Of a stretch of 64,000 nucleotides of DNA, positions 17,408-26,387 are shown piece after piece. The stretch spans positions 62,001-126,000 of the forward strand of contig JAJEFE010000169.1 in the NCBI GenBank assembly GCA_022820625.1, given 5' to 3'. Each line of letters opens with the position of its first letter. Position 1 is the first letter of the stretch. A program made the translations under genes and the position numbers. The DNA comes from Gammaproteobacteria bacterium (GTDB lineage: Bacteria > Pseudomonadota > Gammaproteobacteria > Steroidobacterales > Rariloculaceae). The notes below the pieces were generated by a model. The model saw nothing but the letters and a program-made list of their open reading frames with translations. It searched no databases and was not told where the DNA came from.

Positions 17408-17824
17408 TTACTCCGGCAACCCGAATTCGCCAATCGGATAGCCGACGGGATACAGGCTCTGGTAGTTGCCCGGCGAGTCGTCGTAGTTTGGCTCCCTCCA
17501 GCGGTACATGTTGTCCCACATGGAGATGATGTTCGTGCGGCGCCAGGATGCCATGTTCAGGTAGTCGGCGAATTCGTCCATCGTGACGCGCTCGATGATT
17601 TGCTCGATACTCGCGCCTTGCACCATTTCATTCAACACACGATCTCGGAGCGCCACCACGTAGTCCCGAAAGTCCAGAAACCCCTGTTGTGTGGTGGGTT
17701 CGGCATGCCCGGGTATAATGTGATCCTCGTGGTCATGGCTCGGGATGACGTACTTGACCGGCACATCGTAGCGCCTGCCCAGTTCCGCCTCGAGCCATTC
17801 CGGGTTGCCTTCGCCGCGAACCAT
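17408..17824 (-). pseudogene. Metallo-beta-lactamase-fold hydrolase remnant with internal deletion
   Basis: The 138-codon frame has GNPEWLEAELGRRYDVPVKY, then VIPSHDHEDHI, the HxHxDH metal motif of MBL hydrolases. It moves directly to IIPGHAEPTTQQGFLDFRDY, which in the family lies over 100 residues further on. The N-terminus before the motif and the central metal-ligand segments are both absent. The C-terminal helical part (LNMASWRRTNIISMWDNMYR) is intact. The aldehyde dehydrogenase gene ends only 23 bp upstream, so the 5' part was removed there. A folded hydrolase is very unlikely. Confidence 0.75.
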
Positions 17825-17847
17825 CTCCCCGGGCCGCTAACGGTTAC

Positions 17848-19299
17848 TCAAGTTTCCGCCCAGCCGCAGACGGCCTTGACTTCGAGAAACTCCTCCAGGC
17901 CCCAGACGCCGCCCTCACGGCCGTTGCCCGAGGCCTTCATGCCGCCGAACGGGCTCCCGGCACCGCGAAACTGACCGTTCATCTCCACCATCCCGGAACG
18001 CAGGCGCCGCGCCACGCGATTGCGCTTGGCGCCGTCTTCGCTCTGGACATAGTTGGTCAGTCCGTAGGGCGTGTCGTTGGCGATGCGAACGGCGTCTTCC
18101 TCGGTGTCGAAGGGAATGATCGACAGCACCGGCCCGAATATCTCCTCTCGCGCGATCGTCATGTCGTTCGAGACATCGGCGAACACGGTTGGGCGGACGA
18201 AATAGCCGGAATCCATGCCTTCCGGCAATCCCGGTCCCCCGGCGACCAGGCGCGCGCCCTCGTCGATCCCCGTTTGAATAAAGCCCTGAATCTTGTCGAA
18301 CTGCCCGCGGCTCACCACTGGGCCCGCGTGCCGTCCTTCCCTGGATGCCGGGCCCACTTCGTGGCTGTCCGCAACCTCGGCCGCCGCCGCGACACATTCG
18401 TCGTAAACTTCTCGTTGCACAAGCATCCGGGTCGGCGCATTGCAGGATTGGCCGGTGTTGTTGAAGCAATGCAGGACGCCGCGTTTCACGGCTTGCTCGC
18501 CCGCATCGCTGAATATGATGTTCGCGCCCTTCCCACCGAGTTCCAGGTGTACGCGCTTGTGCGTGGCGGCGGCGTTTTTCGAGATGTCCTCCCCGGCGCG
18601 CGTGGAACCGGTGAATGAAATCATGTCGAGGTCCGGGTGCCCGCTGAGCTGCCTGCCGACGCCGGGTCCGTCGCCGTTGAGCATGTTGAAGACGCCGGGG
18701 GGCGTTCCGGCATCGTGCATGATCTCGGCGAATACCATGGCAGACAACGGCGCGATCTCCGAAGGTTTCAGCACCATCGAGCATCCGGCCGCCAGCGCCG
18801 GGATTACCTTGAGGGTGACCTGGTTCATGGGCCAGTTCCACGGCGTGATCAGGCCGCAGACACCCACCGGTTCATAGAAGATCCGGTCGTTGGGCGCGTG
18901 CGGGCCCAGCATCCGTTCGAACTCGAATTCCTTCAGTGTGCGAATGAAGCCCTTGATGTGCCCCAGGCCCGAACCCGCTTGCTGGGTCCTGGCCAGGTCG
19001 ATCGGCGCACCCATTTCCAGGCTGATCGCGTGCGCGACGTCGTCGTACCTTGCCTCATAGAGTTCGAGGATGCGTTCGAGCAAGACGACCCGTTCATTCC
19101 TGGATGACGCGGACCAGCCGTCAAAGGCCGAATTCGCGGCCGCCACCGCGGCGTCGGTGTCCGCCTGATCTCCCAGCGAAATCACGCCGACGACATCCTC
19201 GGTGGAAGGGTCGATCACGTCGAAATCGTTGGCCTGGCGGGGCGGAACCCACCGACCGTCGATATAGAACTGGCGCTTGTCCAACACGTGCCTCTCCAT
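17848..19299 (-). CDS. NAD(P)-dependent aldehyde dehydrogenase
   Basis: The 483-residue protein shows the full ALDH layout: WNWPMNQVTLKVIPALAAGC with KPSE for coenzyme binding, FTGSTRAGEDISKNAA, the general-base Glu in HLELGGKGANIIF (near 255), the nucleophile Cys in NTGQSCNAPTR (near 290), and EEIFGPVLSII (near 385). It oxidises an aldehyde to a carboxylate; substrate is unknown. There is no export signal, so it is cytosolic. A GTG 12 bases downstream of ATG 19299 has a better-placed GGAG site and may be the true start. It is divergent from the haem-propeller gene at 19466, with a 166-bp space holding two dyads. Confidence 0.93.
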   Translation of the reverse strand: MERHVLDKRQFYIDGRWVPPRQANDFDVIDPSTEDVVGVISLGDQADTDAAVAAANSAFDGWSASSRNERVVLLERILELYEARYDDVAHAISLEMGAPIDLARTQQAGSGLGHIKGFIRTLKEFEFERMLGPHAPNDRIFYEPVGVCGLITPWNWPMNQVTLKVIPALAAGCSMVLKPSEIAPLSAMVFAEIMHDAGTPPGVFNMLNGDGPGVGRQLSGHPDLDMISFTGSTRAGEDISKNAAATHKRVHLELGGKGANIIFSDAGEQAVKRGVLHCFNNTGQSCNAPTRMLVQREVYDECVAAAAEVADSHEVGPASREGRHAGPVVSRGQFDKIQGFIQTGIDEGARLVAGGPGLPEGMDSGYFVRPTVFADVSNDMTIAREEIFGPVLSIIPFDTEEDAVRIANDTPYGLTNYVQSEDGAKRNRVARRLRSGMVEMNGQFRGAGSPFGGMKASGNGREGGVWGLEEFLEVKAVCGWAET

Positions 19300-19328
19300 T
19301 TCGCGGATTCGGACGACAGGTTCTATCA

Positions 19329-19402
19329 GGATTCATGCGCGATGCCAACCGATTTGAGCACCGGTTCGAGCGTCGGGACATTAGGCATGAATCCCGATCG
19401 GG
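19329..19402. promoter_or_regulatory. Inverted repeats in the divergent ALDH/haem-propeller promoter region
   Basis: GGATTCATGC at 19329-19338 is repeated inverted as GCATGAATCC at 19385-19394 (10 of 10), 46 bases apart. A perfect palindrome CCCGATCGGG overlaps at 19393-19402. The position between divergent genes suits an operator for both, but no regulator is encoded nearby. Confidence 0.4.
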
Positions 19403-19465
19403 GTTAGCATTGAGCGTGAATATCAACAATGAAGCTCGTTTCCGTTTCGAGCCGTGGAGAGGATC

Positions 19466-20746
19466 ATGATCCGGATGTCACCTCATCGTTTGATTGTCGC
19501 CGGCGCGATGTCGGCCGGTCTGTCGGCTTACGCGCAGGAGCCATTGACCGCGCTGCCGGACGGCGCCGGGAAGGAGCTGGTCGAGGCCGCCTGCGTGGCC
19601 TGTCACGACACCGACATCATCTACAGTTCCACCGGGTATACCCATGAACGGTGGCGCTTTGTCGTCGACACGATGATCGATCTCCCCGAGCCCCTGGTCT
19701 CGGACCTCACGCAGTATCTCGCCGCGACCTTTCCGGAGCGATACGATCGCCGCCCGATCGTCGTGCCGGGTGACTTCAACATCACGTTCCAGGAGTGGAG
19801 CGTCCCCACGCTCGGGCAGCGGCCGCGGGACCCGCTCATGACGCCGGACGGGATGATCTGGTGGGCCGGCATGTTCGGGAGCCTGATCGGCCGGCTCGAT
19901 CCCGCCACGGGCGAGATGACGGAGTGGAAGCTCGATCCACAGGCCACGCCGCACAGCATCATCGACGATGCGCAAGGCAACATCTGGTACACGGGCAACG
20001 GCAACGGCACCCTGGGAATGCTCGATCCGGACACCGGCGAGATTACCGTCTACCCGATGCCGGATCCTGCGGCGCGCGATCCGCATACGCCCCTGTTCAC
20101 GCGCAGCGGCGACCTCTGGTTCACGCTCCAGAACAGCAACATGATCGGTCGCCTGGTGCCTGATACGGGCGACATCCGGCTGACCGACGCTCCCACGGAA
20201 GACGCCCGCCCCTACGGCATCGATGAAGACTCCAGCGGCATGATCTGGGTCGCCTACCGAGGCGCGCCCGCGATCGCTCGCGTCGACCCCGATTCCTGGG
20301 AGATCACGGAGTTCCAGACCCCGAATCCCGACCCCGAATCGCACCCTGGAATCCAGTATATCCGGCGGCTCTCGATCGACAGCAACGACATGATCTGGTA
20401 CGTGGATTCCGGGCGCGGCTACCTGGGACGCCTCAATCCCGAGACCGGTGAAATCAAGGAGTGGCTGACGCCGAACGGGCACAGGTCGCACCCCTACGCC
20501 ATCCGGGTGATCGACGACATCGTCTGGCTCAACGAATCCGAAATGAGACCCGACGTGCTGCTGCGGTTCGACCCGCAGACGGAGCAGTTCCAGAGTTGGC
20601 CCATCCCCTCCGGGATCGGAATCATCCGCAACATGCGCGCCACGCATGACGGCAACCTGGTCATTCACCAGAGCAGCACGAACACCGTGGGACTGGTCCT
20701 CATCGACCACGAAAGCGAGTGGGTGCCGGGGTCGTACCGGCCCTGA
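19466..20746 (+). CDS. Exported haem-binding/virginiamycin B lyase-like propeller fusion protein
   Basis: The 426-residue protein has a signal peptide ending at SAYAQEP, then a short cytochrome-c-like segment with CVACH and YTHERWRFVVDTMIDL. Seven Vgb-type blades follow (GMFGSLIGRLDPATGEMTEW, NIWYTGNGNGTLGMLDPDTG, DLWFTLQNSNMIGRLVPDTG and others). Virginiamycin B lyase opens streptogramin lactones, but this family is broad, and most environmental members with an N-terminal haem are of unknown role. ATG 19466 follows GAGAGG at ideal distance; the GTG at 19454 is less likely. Its 3' end overlaps the convergent tag gene by 47 bp. It probably acts in the periplasm as an electron-transfer or binding protein. 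Confidence 0.8.
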   Translation: MIRMSPHRLIVAGAMSAGLSAYAQEPLTALPDGAGKELVEAACVACHDTDIIYSSTGYTHERWRFVVDTMIDLPEPLVSDLTQYLAATFPERYDRRPIVVPGDFNITFQEWSVPTLGQRPRDPLMTPDGMIWWAGMFGSLIGRLDPATGEMTEWKLDPQATPHSIIDDAQGNIWYTGNGNGTLGMLDPDTGEITVYPMPDPAARDPHTPLFTRSGDLWFTLQNSNMIGRLVPDTGDIRLTDAPTEDARPYGIDEDSSGMIWVAYRGAPAIARVDPDSWEITEFQTPNPDPESHPGIQYIRRLSIDSNDMIWYVDSGRGYLGRLNPETGEIKEWLTPNGHRSHPYAIRVIDDIVWLNESEMRPDVLLRFDPQTEQFQSWPIPSGIGIIRNMRATHDGNLVIHQSSTNTVGLVLIDHESEWVPGSYRP

Positions 20747-21374
20747 TTCGACTGGCAGGCATGCAGGTACTTCTGGCTGACGCCGCGCCCTGGCCGGACA
20801 TCGCTTCACATTCCCGGTATCGAAAACAGCTCACCAGGTGATCGTTCACCAGGCCGGCCGCCTGCATGTGAGCGTAAACAATGGTGCTGCCCACGAACTT
20901 GAAGCCCCGGCTTTTCAGGTCCTTGCTCAATTTGTCCGATTGGGCTGAGGTGGCAGGAAGGTCGGACATCGATTTCCAGCGGTTCCGGATCGGCTCGCCA
21001 TCCACGAACCCCCAGATATAGGCGTTGAAGCTGCCGAATTCTCCCTGGATATCCAGGAACGCCCTGGCGTTGGTGACTGTGGAGGCGATCTTCAACCGGT
21101 TCCTGATAATGCCCGGATTTCCAACCAGAGCTTCGATTTCCTTCTCGCCGAACCGGGCGACCTCGACCGGATCGAAGCCGGCGAAGGCGCTTCGATAAGC
21201 CTCTCTTTTCCTGAGTACCGTCAACCAGCTCAGGCCTGCCTGAGCACCTTCCAGCACGAGATACTCGAACTGCTTGCCGTCATCGTAAACGGGAACCCCC
21301 CACTCGGTATCGTGGTACCGGCGGAGCAGTTCGCCTCCGCGGTCCCCCCAATCGCAACGGCCGGTCGCTTTCAT
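20700..21374 (-). CDS. tag: DNA-3-methyladenine glycosylase I
   Basis: The protein is about 224 residues from ATG 21374 (MKATGRCDWG). It has Tag signatures: YHDTEWGVPVYDDGKQFEYL, LEGAQAGLSWLTVLRKREAY, GFKFVGSTIVYAHMQAAGLV and NDHLVSCFRY. Cys/His residues near both ends would form the zinc site. Tag removes 3-methyladenine from alkylated DNA. The C-terminus carries about 33 extra basic residues beyond the usual end, running into the 3' end of the convergent gene, and is probably not functional. The longer start at 21446 is rejected because residues before MKATG are unlike the family. Confidence 0.92.
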   Translation of the reverse strand: MKATGRCDWGDRGGELLRRYHDTEWGVPVYDDGKQFEYLVLEGAQAGLSWLTVLRKREAYRSAFAGFDPVEVARFGEKEIEALVGNPGIIRNRLKIASTVTNARAFLDIQGEFGSFNAYIWGFVDGEPIRNRWKSMSDLPATSAQSDKLSKDLKSRGFKFVGSTIVYAHMQAAGLVNDHLVSCFRYRECEAMSGQGAASARSTCMPASRIRAGTTPAPTRFRGR

Positions 21375-21474
21375 CGTGTTACTCAACTCTGCGTGACATC
21401 CGAAGTACGGCCGCTCAGGATACGTAGCGAAGGGCGCCACGTACAATGCCTGGCACCAGGAGGAGAGTGGCCAT

Positions 21475-21660
21475 ATGCAACTGAATCTTTACCAGGTCGA
21501 CGCCTTCACCGACCGCCGTCCCGCTCCGAAACGTAGAAGAGGAGTTCTGCGAATCAGAGAATCCCCGTCCAGCCGGCTGCGAAACAGCCGCTGGCCGATT
21601 GCGCCCTGGCAGGCGCAAATCTCCCCCGACACCTACCCCGACGTCGGATGCGCCGAATGA
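21475..21660 (+). pseudogene. PhzF-family gene, first codons only
   Basis: A strong ribosome site (AGGAGG, 21458-21463) and ATG 21475 lead into MQLNLYQVDAFTDR, the typical start of PhzF/YddE-type isomerases. The next expected motif, GNPAAV, is absent. The frame continues with an arginine-rich sequence unlike the family and stops at 21660. About 270 residues are missing. It appears to be a promoter-proximal stump left by a deletion; the match rests on only 14 residues. Confidence 0.4.
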
Positions 21661-22193
21661 TCCCTCCGTCTGAGGTCGCCAAACGGATTGACGAAATGCC
21701 GGTCGGTCGCCACATGGACCGATTCCGGGTGCTTCTCGCGCATCATGGCCTTGATAACCGCGCCCATGCCCTTGCGGGCGTATATCAGGAACAGGTACCT
21801 GCCGGCCTCTATGTCGTCATGGAACGGCGCTAACTTGCTGTTTTCAGTTGATATTCCAACCAGGCCACCCACCCACGCCCCGAACAAGGTCGCCAGCACC
21901 ACGACGCCGGCGTACGCGGCGAAGGATACATTCGGGCCGAAGGGTTGCAGCGACGCCAATACCACGGCACCGATCACGCCAGCCATGAACCCGGCAAAGG
22001 CGCCGGTGAGTCCGGACCGGACGATGTCCAGGGTCTCTATGTAGTTGCTGGAATGGATGCGATGCTTCTGCAGACCGGCTTCATCCTTGCTGATGACATG
22101 GATGTACCAGTCATCGACGCCGACGGCGTGCAGATCGTCCGAGATGGTATGGGCGCTCTTCAAGGCTGGTGTGAGAAAGTATAAGCATTTCAT
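21633..22193 (-). CDS. Small membrane protein with glycine-rich double hairpin (stress-protein-like)
   Basis: The 186-residue protein has an N-terminal soluble ferredoxin-like part (CLYFLTPALKSAHTISDDLH, VDDWYIHVISKDEAGL). Two glycine-rich membrane segments follow (GLTGAFAGFMAGVIGAVVLA and FAAYAGVVVLATLFGAWVGG), then a soluble tail (HDDIEAGRYLFLIYARKGMG). The layout matches small DUF1269-like or general-stress membrane proteins, whose glycine-zipper hairpins lie between nucleotide-binding-like halves; no enzyme activity is known. ATG 22193 has GGAGG nine bases upstream, better than GTG 22202. It stands alone, divergent from the aldo/keto reductase gene. Confidence 0.7.
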   Translation of the reverse strand: MKCLYFLTPALKSAHTISDDLHAVGVDDWYIHVISKDEAGLQKHRIHSSNYIETLDIVRSGLTGAFAGFMAGVIGAVVLASLQPFGPNVSFAAYAGVVVLATLFGAWVGGLVGISTENSKLAPFHDDIEAGRYLFLIYARKGMGAVIKAMMREKHPESVHVATDRHFVNPFGDLRRRDHSAHPTSG

Positions 22194-22437
22194 ACTCTTC
22201 ACCCTCCAAGACTAGCCTGACCATACTAGCACAGGGCGTTTTCGCCCCAGGCGCCTGCATCGCCGGACAGATTCCGGGAAGCAGCGCCGGGCGTCGAAAT
22301 CGAGCCGTTCAATTGTGTGCTTCAGTGGCAGGACTCCGAAGGCTGATCAGCGACCAGGCCTCCAAAGCGTCCTGAACGGGTGTTACCATGTTGATGCGTC
22401 AGGCAAGGCATCCCTGCTGCCTTCGGGAGATTGAGCG

Positions 22438-23370
22438 ATGGCTGATATGAACAAAAGCAACCGAAGAGAATTTCTGGCTCGGAGTGCCGCACTCGCGGCC
22501 GCGGGCACCCTGCCCATGGGGTCGTTCGCACAGGAAACCATGCGGGCCCGTCCTATTCCGGGAACCGACGAATTCCTGCCCGTTGTCGGACTGGGCGCAC
22601 CTGACATCTTCATCGATCTGCCGCCTGAAGGTAAGGAACTCCCGATATCTGTGCTTGAGACCATGATCGACCTGGGCGGCAGGCTTCTCGATACCCCGTC
22701 GTTCTTCCGGCCGAACGTGCCGTATCTCGGCGAACTCATTGAAGAAATGGGTATACGGGACCAGATGTTCCTGACCGGCAAGATCACGGTGAACGGCAAG
22801 GAAGCGGGCATTGAGCATCTCGAGCGACTCGTTGCGAACCTGAACAAGGAGCCCATGGACCTGCTCATGATCCACAACATGCGAACGGTGGACGAGCACT
22901 GGCCGACACTAAAGGAATGGAAGGAGGCCGGGCGGACCCGCTATATCGGCGTCAGCCGGACAAGACAACAAGATTACGTTGAATTCGATCAATTTGTGAG
23001 GACCGAACGCCCGGACTTCATCATGACCGGCTATTCGATCCACAATCCGATGGCTGCCGAGACCACGCTTCCGCTAGCTGCGGATCTTGGCATCGCCGTC
23101 CTCATTGTCGAGGCGTTCAGGACGAACGACGACGGCGCACTGTTCAGCCTGGTTGCCGGCAAGCCGTTGCCTGAGTGGGCTGGCGAATTCGATATCGAGA
23201 CCTGGGCACAGTTCTCCCTGAAGTACATCCTGTCACACCCGGCCGTCACCGGGGTCGTGACGGAAACCCGCCAGGTCCGCCACGTCATCGACAATATGCG
23301 CGCCGGCTACGGCCGACTCCCCGACGCGGCGACCCGTCAGCGGATGAGCGAGTACTTGCTGTCGTTGTAG
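22438..23370 (+). CDS. Tat-exported aldo/keto reductase-like protein
   Basis: The 310-residue protein begins with a twin-arginine signal, NRREFLARSAALAAAGTLPM. An aldo/keto-reductase-like TIM barrel follows: MIDLGGRLLDTPSFF near 80, FLTGKITVNG near 110, LDLLMIHN near 145, GRTRYIGVSRTRQQDY near 170, and the C-terminal SLKYILSHPAVTGVVTETRQ cofactor segment. In canonical AKRs the 'D-x-A-x-x-Y' tetrad supplies a catalytic Tyr; here the segment is DTPSFF, so the Tyr is replaced. Export by Tat implies folding with a cofactor before secretion. ATG 22438 follows GGGAG at 8 bases. Function is unknown. Confidence 0.85.
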   Translation: MADMNKSNRREFLARSAALAAAGTLPMGSFAQETMRARPIPGTDEFLPVVGLGAPDIFIDLPPEGKELPISVLETMIDLGGRLLDTPSFFRPNVPYLGELIEEMGIRDQMFLTGKITVNGKEAGIEHLERLVANLNKEPMDLLMIHNMRTVDEHWPTLKEWKEAGRTRYIGVSRTRQQDYVEFDQFVRTERPDFIMTGYSIHNPMAAETTLPLAADLGIAVLIVEAFRTNDDGALFSLVAGKPLPEWAGEFDIETWAQFSLKYILSHPAVTGVVTETRQVRHVIDNMRAGYGRLPDAATRQRMSEYLLSL

Positions 23371-23523
23371 ATTCGGACCACCGCACGGAGTCGTGCAAGG
23401 CCATACCGGGCCGGCGTGCGGCGTTACGTCGATAACGGCGCGCCATCTCCAACGACTGGAATCTTCGAATCCCGTCTGTCGTACAATCGACGCATAACAA
23501 CGATTCGAACAGGGAGGAATAAC

Positions 23524-24564
23524 ATGACAGCCCGAGCCCGCATTTTGCGCCCCTGGTCGAGTGTGATCGCTGCGCTGACCTTGTCCGTTCTTCCGGCCGT
23601 TACCGGGGCCCACCACTCCCGCGCCGAGTTTTCGGAAGATGTTATTGAGATCGAAGGCGAAATCGTCGAGGTGGCCTGGAGAAATCCGCACCCGATCATC
23701 ACCGTAAAGTCGGCCGATTCCGCGGGGACGGAAAAGCTCTGGATGGTCGAGTCCTGGCAGTCCGCGAACACGCTGGACCGCAAGGGCGTACCCGAGGGAA
23801 ACCTGTTTCACGTCGGAGATCGGGTCACCGTGGCCGGACGGGAGTCCATGCGCCGCCCGGGCTTGCTTCTGGGGACCAACGCAATGCTTGCCGACGGCAG
23901 CGAAATCGTCCTGCGCTCCCAGGGAGAACCGTATTTCGGCGGACCGGTCGTCGGCGGTGTCGATTGGTCGATTGACGACAGCGTCGCCGCGGCCGGGGCA
24001 GAACCGGAGGGAATCTTTCGCGTCTGGAGTATTGTGAGCCGCGACGTCGTGCCCAATGAACTCCCCCTGACCCACGCCGCGGTCGAGCAGGCGGCGTCGT
24101 TCGACGAATTGAGGGATCATCCCCAGTGGAACTGTCAGCCCGAGGGGATGCCTCTGGTGATGGATTCCTTCTACCCCATCGAGTTCACCGATCATGGCGA
24201 CACGATCAGCCTGCGCCTCGAACGGACCGACACGACACGCACGATTCACATGCGAGCCAGTGCAAGCTCTGAGAACCAGGTTCCCAGCCGGTTGGGCTAC
24301 TCCGTCGGCCATTGGGAGGAAGACACCCTGGTGGTGACGACCGACAACATCGACTTCCCCTACTTCGACGATGACGGCACGCCCCAGACGGAATCGCTGG
24401 TCATCGTGGAGCGGTTCACGATGGATGATGACCGGACCAAACTTCAGTCAACCGCAACCGCCACGGACCCCGCCACGTTCACCGCTCCGGTCACGATTCT
24501 GACCAACTGGCAGTGGGTGCCGGGCGAAGCCATCAAGCCCTGGAACTGCGCGGTGTCCGAGTGA
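23524..24564 (+). CDS. Secreted DUF6152-like protein, paralogue 1
   Basis: The 346-residue protein has a signal peptide ending near VTGAHH. A conserved N-terminal module follows (HHSRAEFSEDVIEIEGEIVE, VAWRNPHPIITVKSAD, GDRVTVAGRESM), then AEPEGIFRVWS, and a C-terminal module with SVGHWEEDTLVVTTDNIDFP and YFDDDGTPQTESLVIVERF. The first part looks like an OB-fold-like DUF6152 domain. There is no known activity. ATG 23524 is preceded by GGGAGGAATAAC, an excellent ribosome site; the longer frame from 23416 is rejected. Two further paralogues lie at 37270 and 54722-55735, and the decayed gene at 14371 shares its C-terminal motif. Confidence 0.8.
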   Translation: MTARARILRPWSSVIAALTLSVLPAVTGAHHSRAEFSEDVIEIEGEIVEVAWRNPHPIITVKSADSAGTEKLWMVESWQSANTLDRKGVPEGNLFHVGDRVTVAGRESMRRPGLLLGTNAMLADGSEIVLRSQGEPYFGGPVVGGVDWSIDDSVAAAGAEPEGIFRVWSIVSRDVVPNELPLTHAAVEQAASFDELRDHPQWNCQPEGMPLVMDSFYPIEFTDHGDTISLRLERTDTTRTIHMRASASSENQVPSRLGYSVGHWEEDTLVVTTDNIDFPYFDDDGTPQTESLVIVERFTMDDDRTKLQSTATATDPATFTAPVTILTNWQWVPGEAIKPWNCAVSE

Positions 24565-24689
24565 CCCCAGCGGCGGAGTTTGAGCGGTGGCCGGCAAGCC
24601 TTTGTCCACCGCCATCGACAAAGACCTTGCCATCGTCTCTGCGTTAGACTCGCACACGCAATTTCAGCGGTTCCTGGAGATGAAACCGG

Positions 24690-26216
24690 ATGTCTGCTTG
24701 GACGAAGACTGGATCGGCGGCCGTGTTCATACTCGTTGGCAGCATGGCAACTGTCGCAACGGCACAGATTGACTACGACAGTATCCGCAATGAGATCGGC
24801 ACCGTCAGCATCGAGGCGCGTGTGCAGCGATTCGAACCGATACAGAGCGTGGTGGCCGGTGCTTTCCCCATTCATACGTCGAATTACGACGTGGTGGCGG
24901 TCTGGGATCCGGCCGGCGGTCGCGCCCACGAGTCGTGGGACATGGAGTTGATCTATCCGCTACCCGGCGAGATGCAAATCTCCTTCACAAGCAACGAAAC
25001 GGTGGGAACCCGGAGACAGAGCGGCGGCCTTGCCGGCCGATCAGTCGAACCCATGGAAAGCTCGCGGATCGGCGCGAACTTCAAGGATCTGTGGCTGTCG
25101 AACCCGATTCTCCTGCTGGCTCATGCGGAGCAAAGAGCAGTCAGCAACGGGGACCGCGACGATAACGGGGACCGCAACGATCAACCGCTCGAATCGCACC
25201 AACTTGCGTTGGAAGGCACTGAATGGCTCGTTGAAATCGACGGCACGAGCGGCCTCCCGGCATCGGCAAGTACCACGGAGAACGATCCGCACCGGGGACG
25301 CATCGAGAACCGAATCGATTTCAGCGACTGGCGCGACGTCGACAGCATCCCCTTCCCGTTTCGACTGGAGCAATTCACCGGAGATCGTCTGGTGCGCCGC
25401 GAGATAAGGGCGGGGGTGGACGTCAATACCGAGGATGCCGAGTCAGTCCTGGCCTTTGAAGTGAGCGAATTACCCCCAGGGGATCCCGCCATGCGGCGCT
25501 GGGGCTGGGACATGTCACATATCGTCCTGAAGCGAGCCGGTGGCGGAAATATCGGCAACTACCCACAGATCGACAACGTCGCCATCGAGGAAATTGCCCC
25601 GGGCATCTTCCTGGTGCCGAGCACACACAACAATCTCATCATAGAGGGACCGGAGGGACTGGCCCTGGTGGATGCAAGCTGGTATCCCGAACGATCACAC
25701 ACGTTGCTGGCCCGTATGGCTGAGCGGTGGCCGGAAAGGCCGATCAGGTACCTGATCCTGACCCATCACCACATCGACCACACGGGTGGCATGCGGCCGG
25801 TGATCGAGACCGGCGCCAGCGTCGTCACGAGCGAGAAGAATGCCGGCTACTTCCGCGAAGTGTTTGAATCGACGATGGCACAGGATGTGAACCTGATCGA
25901 GGTGGGCCAGTTCCTGTCCCTCGATGGGATCGGCCGGGAAATTCACGCCTACGACGTGTATACCGAACATGCCGATGGCATGATCGCGGCCTACGTGCCT
26001 GACGAGAAACTGCTGTTCAACGCGGATCTGTTCTCCCCCAACCGCCCGCTGCAATTCAGCCTGTGGTTCGACGACCTGATGAATGCCATCGACTGGCACG
26101 GGATCGATGTCGAGAAACACGTGGGCGGTCATGGATCGGGTATCGCCGCTCACCCCGTGGATGTCTCCGGGCATACGATGCCCGTGATCCGCCGGTTGGA
26201 AACCGGAGCCAACTGA
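24690..26216 (+). CDS. Exported metallo-beta-lactamase-fold hydrolase
   Basis: The 508-residue protein has a signal peptide (VFILVGSMATVATAQ), an N-terminal beta-rich domain of about 270 residues, and an MBL domain beginning near NVAIEEIAPGIFLVPSTHNN. Metal ligands are visible in YLILTHHHIDHTGG, then EHADGMIAAYVPDEKLLFNAD, and a terminal GGHGSGIAAHPV. Exported MBL enzymes with this long N-terminal domain are usually of unknown specificity. The acidic linker holds two near-identical NGDRDD and NGDRND units (around 25150-25185). It follows the DUF6152 gene by 125 bp on the same strand and may be cotranscribed. Confidence 0.85.
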   Translation: MSAWTKTGSAAVFILVGSMATVATAQIDYDSIRNEIGTVSIEARVQRFEPIQSVVAGAFPIHTSNYDVVAVWDPAGGRAHESWDMELIYPLPGEMQISFTSNETVGTRRQSGGLAGRSVEPMESSRIGANFKDLWLSNPILLLAHAEQRAVSNGDRDDNGDRNDQPLESHQLALEGTEWLVEIDGTSGLPASASTTENDPHRGRIENRIDFSDWRDVDSIPFPFRLEQFTGDRLVRREIRAGVDVNTEDAESVLAFEVSELPPGDPAMRRWGWDMSHIVLKRAGGGNIGNYPQIDNVAIEEIAPGIFLVPSTHNNLIIEGPEGLALVDASWYPERSHTLLARMAERWPERPIRYLILTHHHIDHTGGMRPVIETGASVVTSEKNAGYFREVFESTMAQDVNLIEVGQFLSLDGIGREIHAYDVYTEHADGMIAAYVPDEKLLFNADLFSPNRPLQFSLWFDDLMNAIDWHGIDVEKHVGGHGSGIAAHPVDVSGHTMPVIRRLETGAN

Positions 26217-26387
26217 CCCAGGACGGCGGCGGTGCTCGCGACTGTTGCAGGCGTATGAAAGAAGACCATCCGCTGGAGCAATTTGCGCGGGCCGTTGAGG
26301 GCGATCGGATCGCATTGCTGTGAAACTCACCGCCCACGTTTGAGCTGCGGCGAAGGAAGTAACCGCAGTCTGGAGCCGCCCGTTACC

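Noticed and set aside
15974-17974. 666-codon plus-strand frame opposite the DUF5916 gene
   Set aside because: It mirrors a signal-peptide-bearing gene and reads as low-structure Arg/Val/Asp-rich sequence.
22203-22437. Search for a gene or RNA between the membrane protein and reductase genes
   Set aside because: No frame, repeat or RNA fold stood out; it appears to be plain divergent promoter DNA.
26254-26322. Small plus-strand frame of 22 codons (MKEDHPLEQFARAV and onward)
   Set aside because: There is no ribosome site, no neighbour logic and no recognised family; it may be chance.
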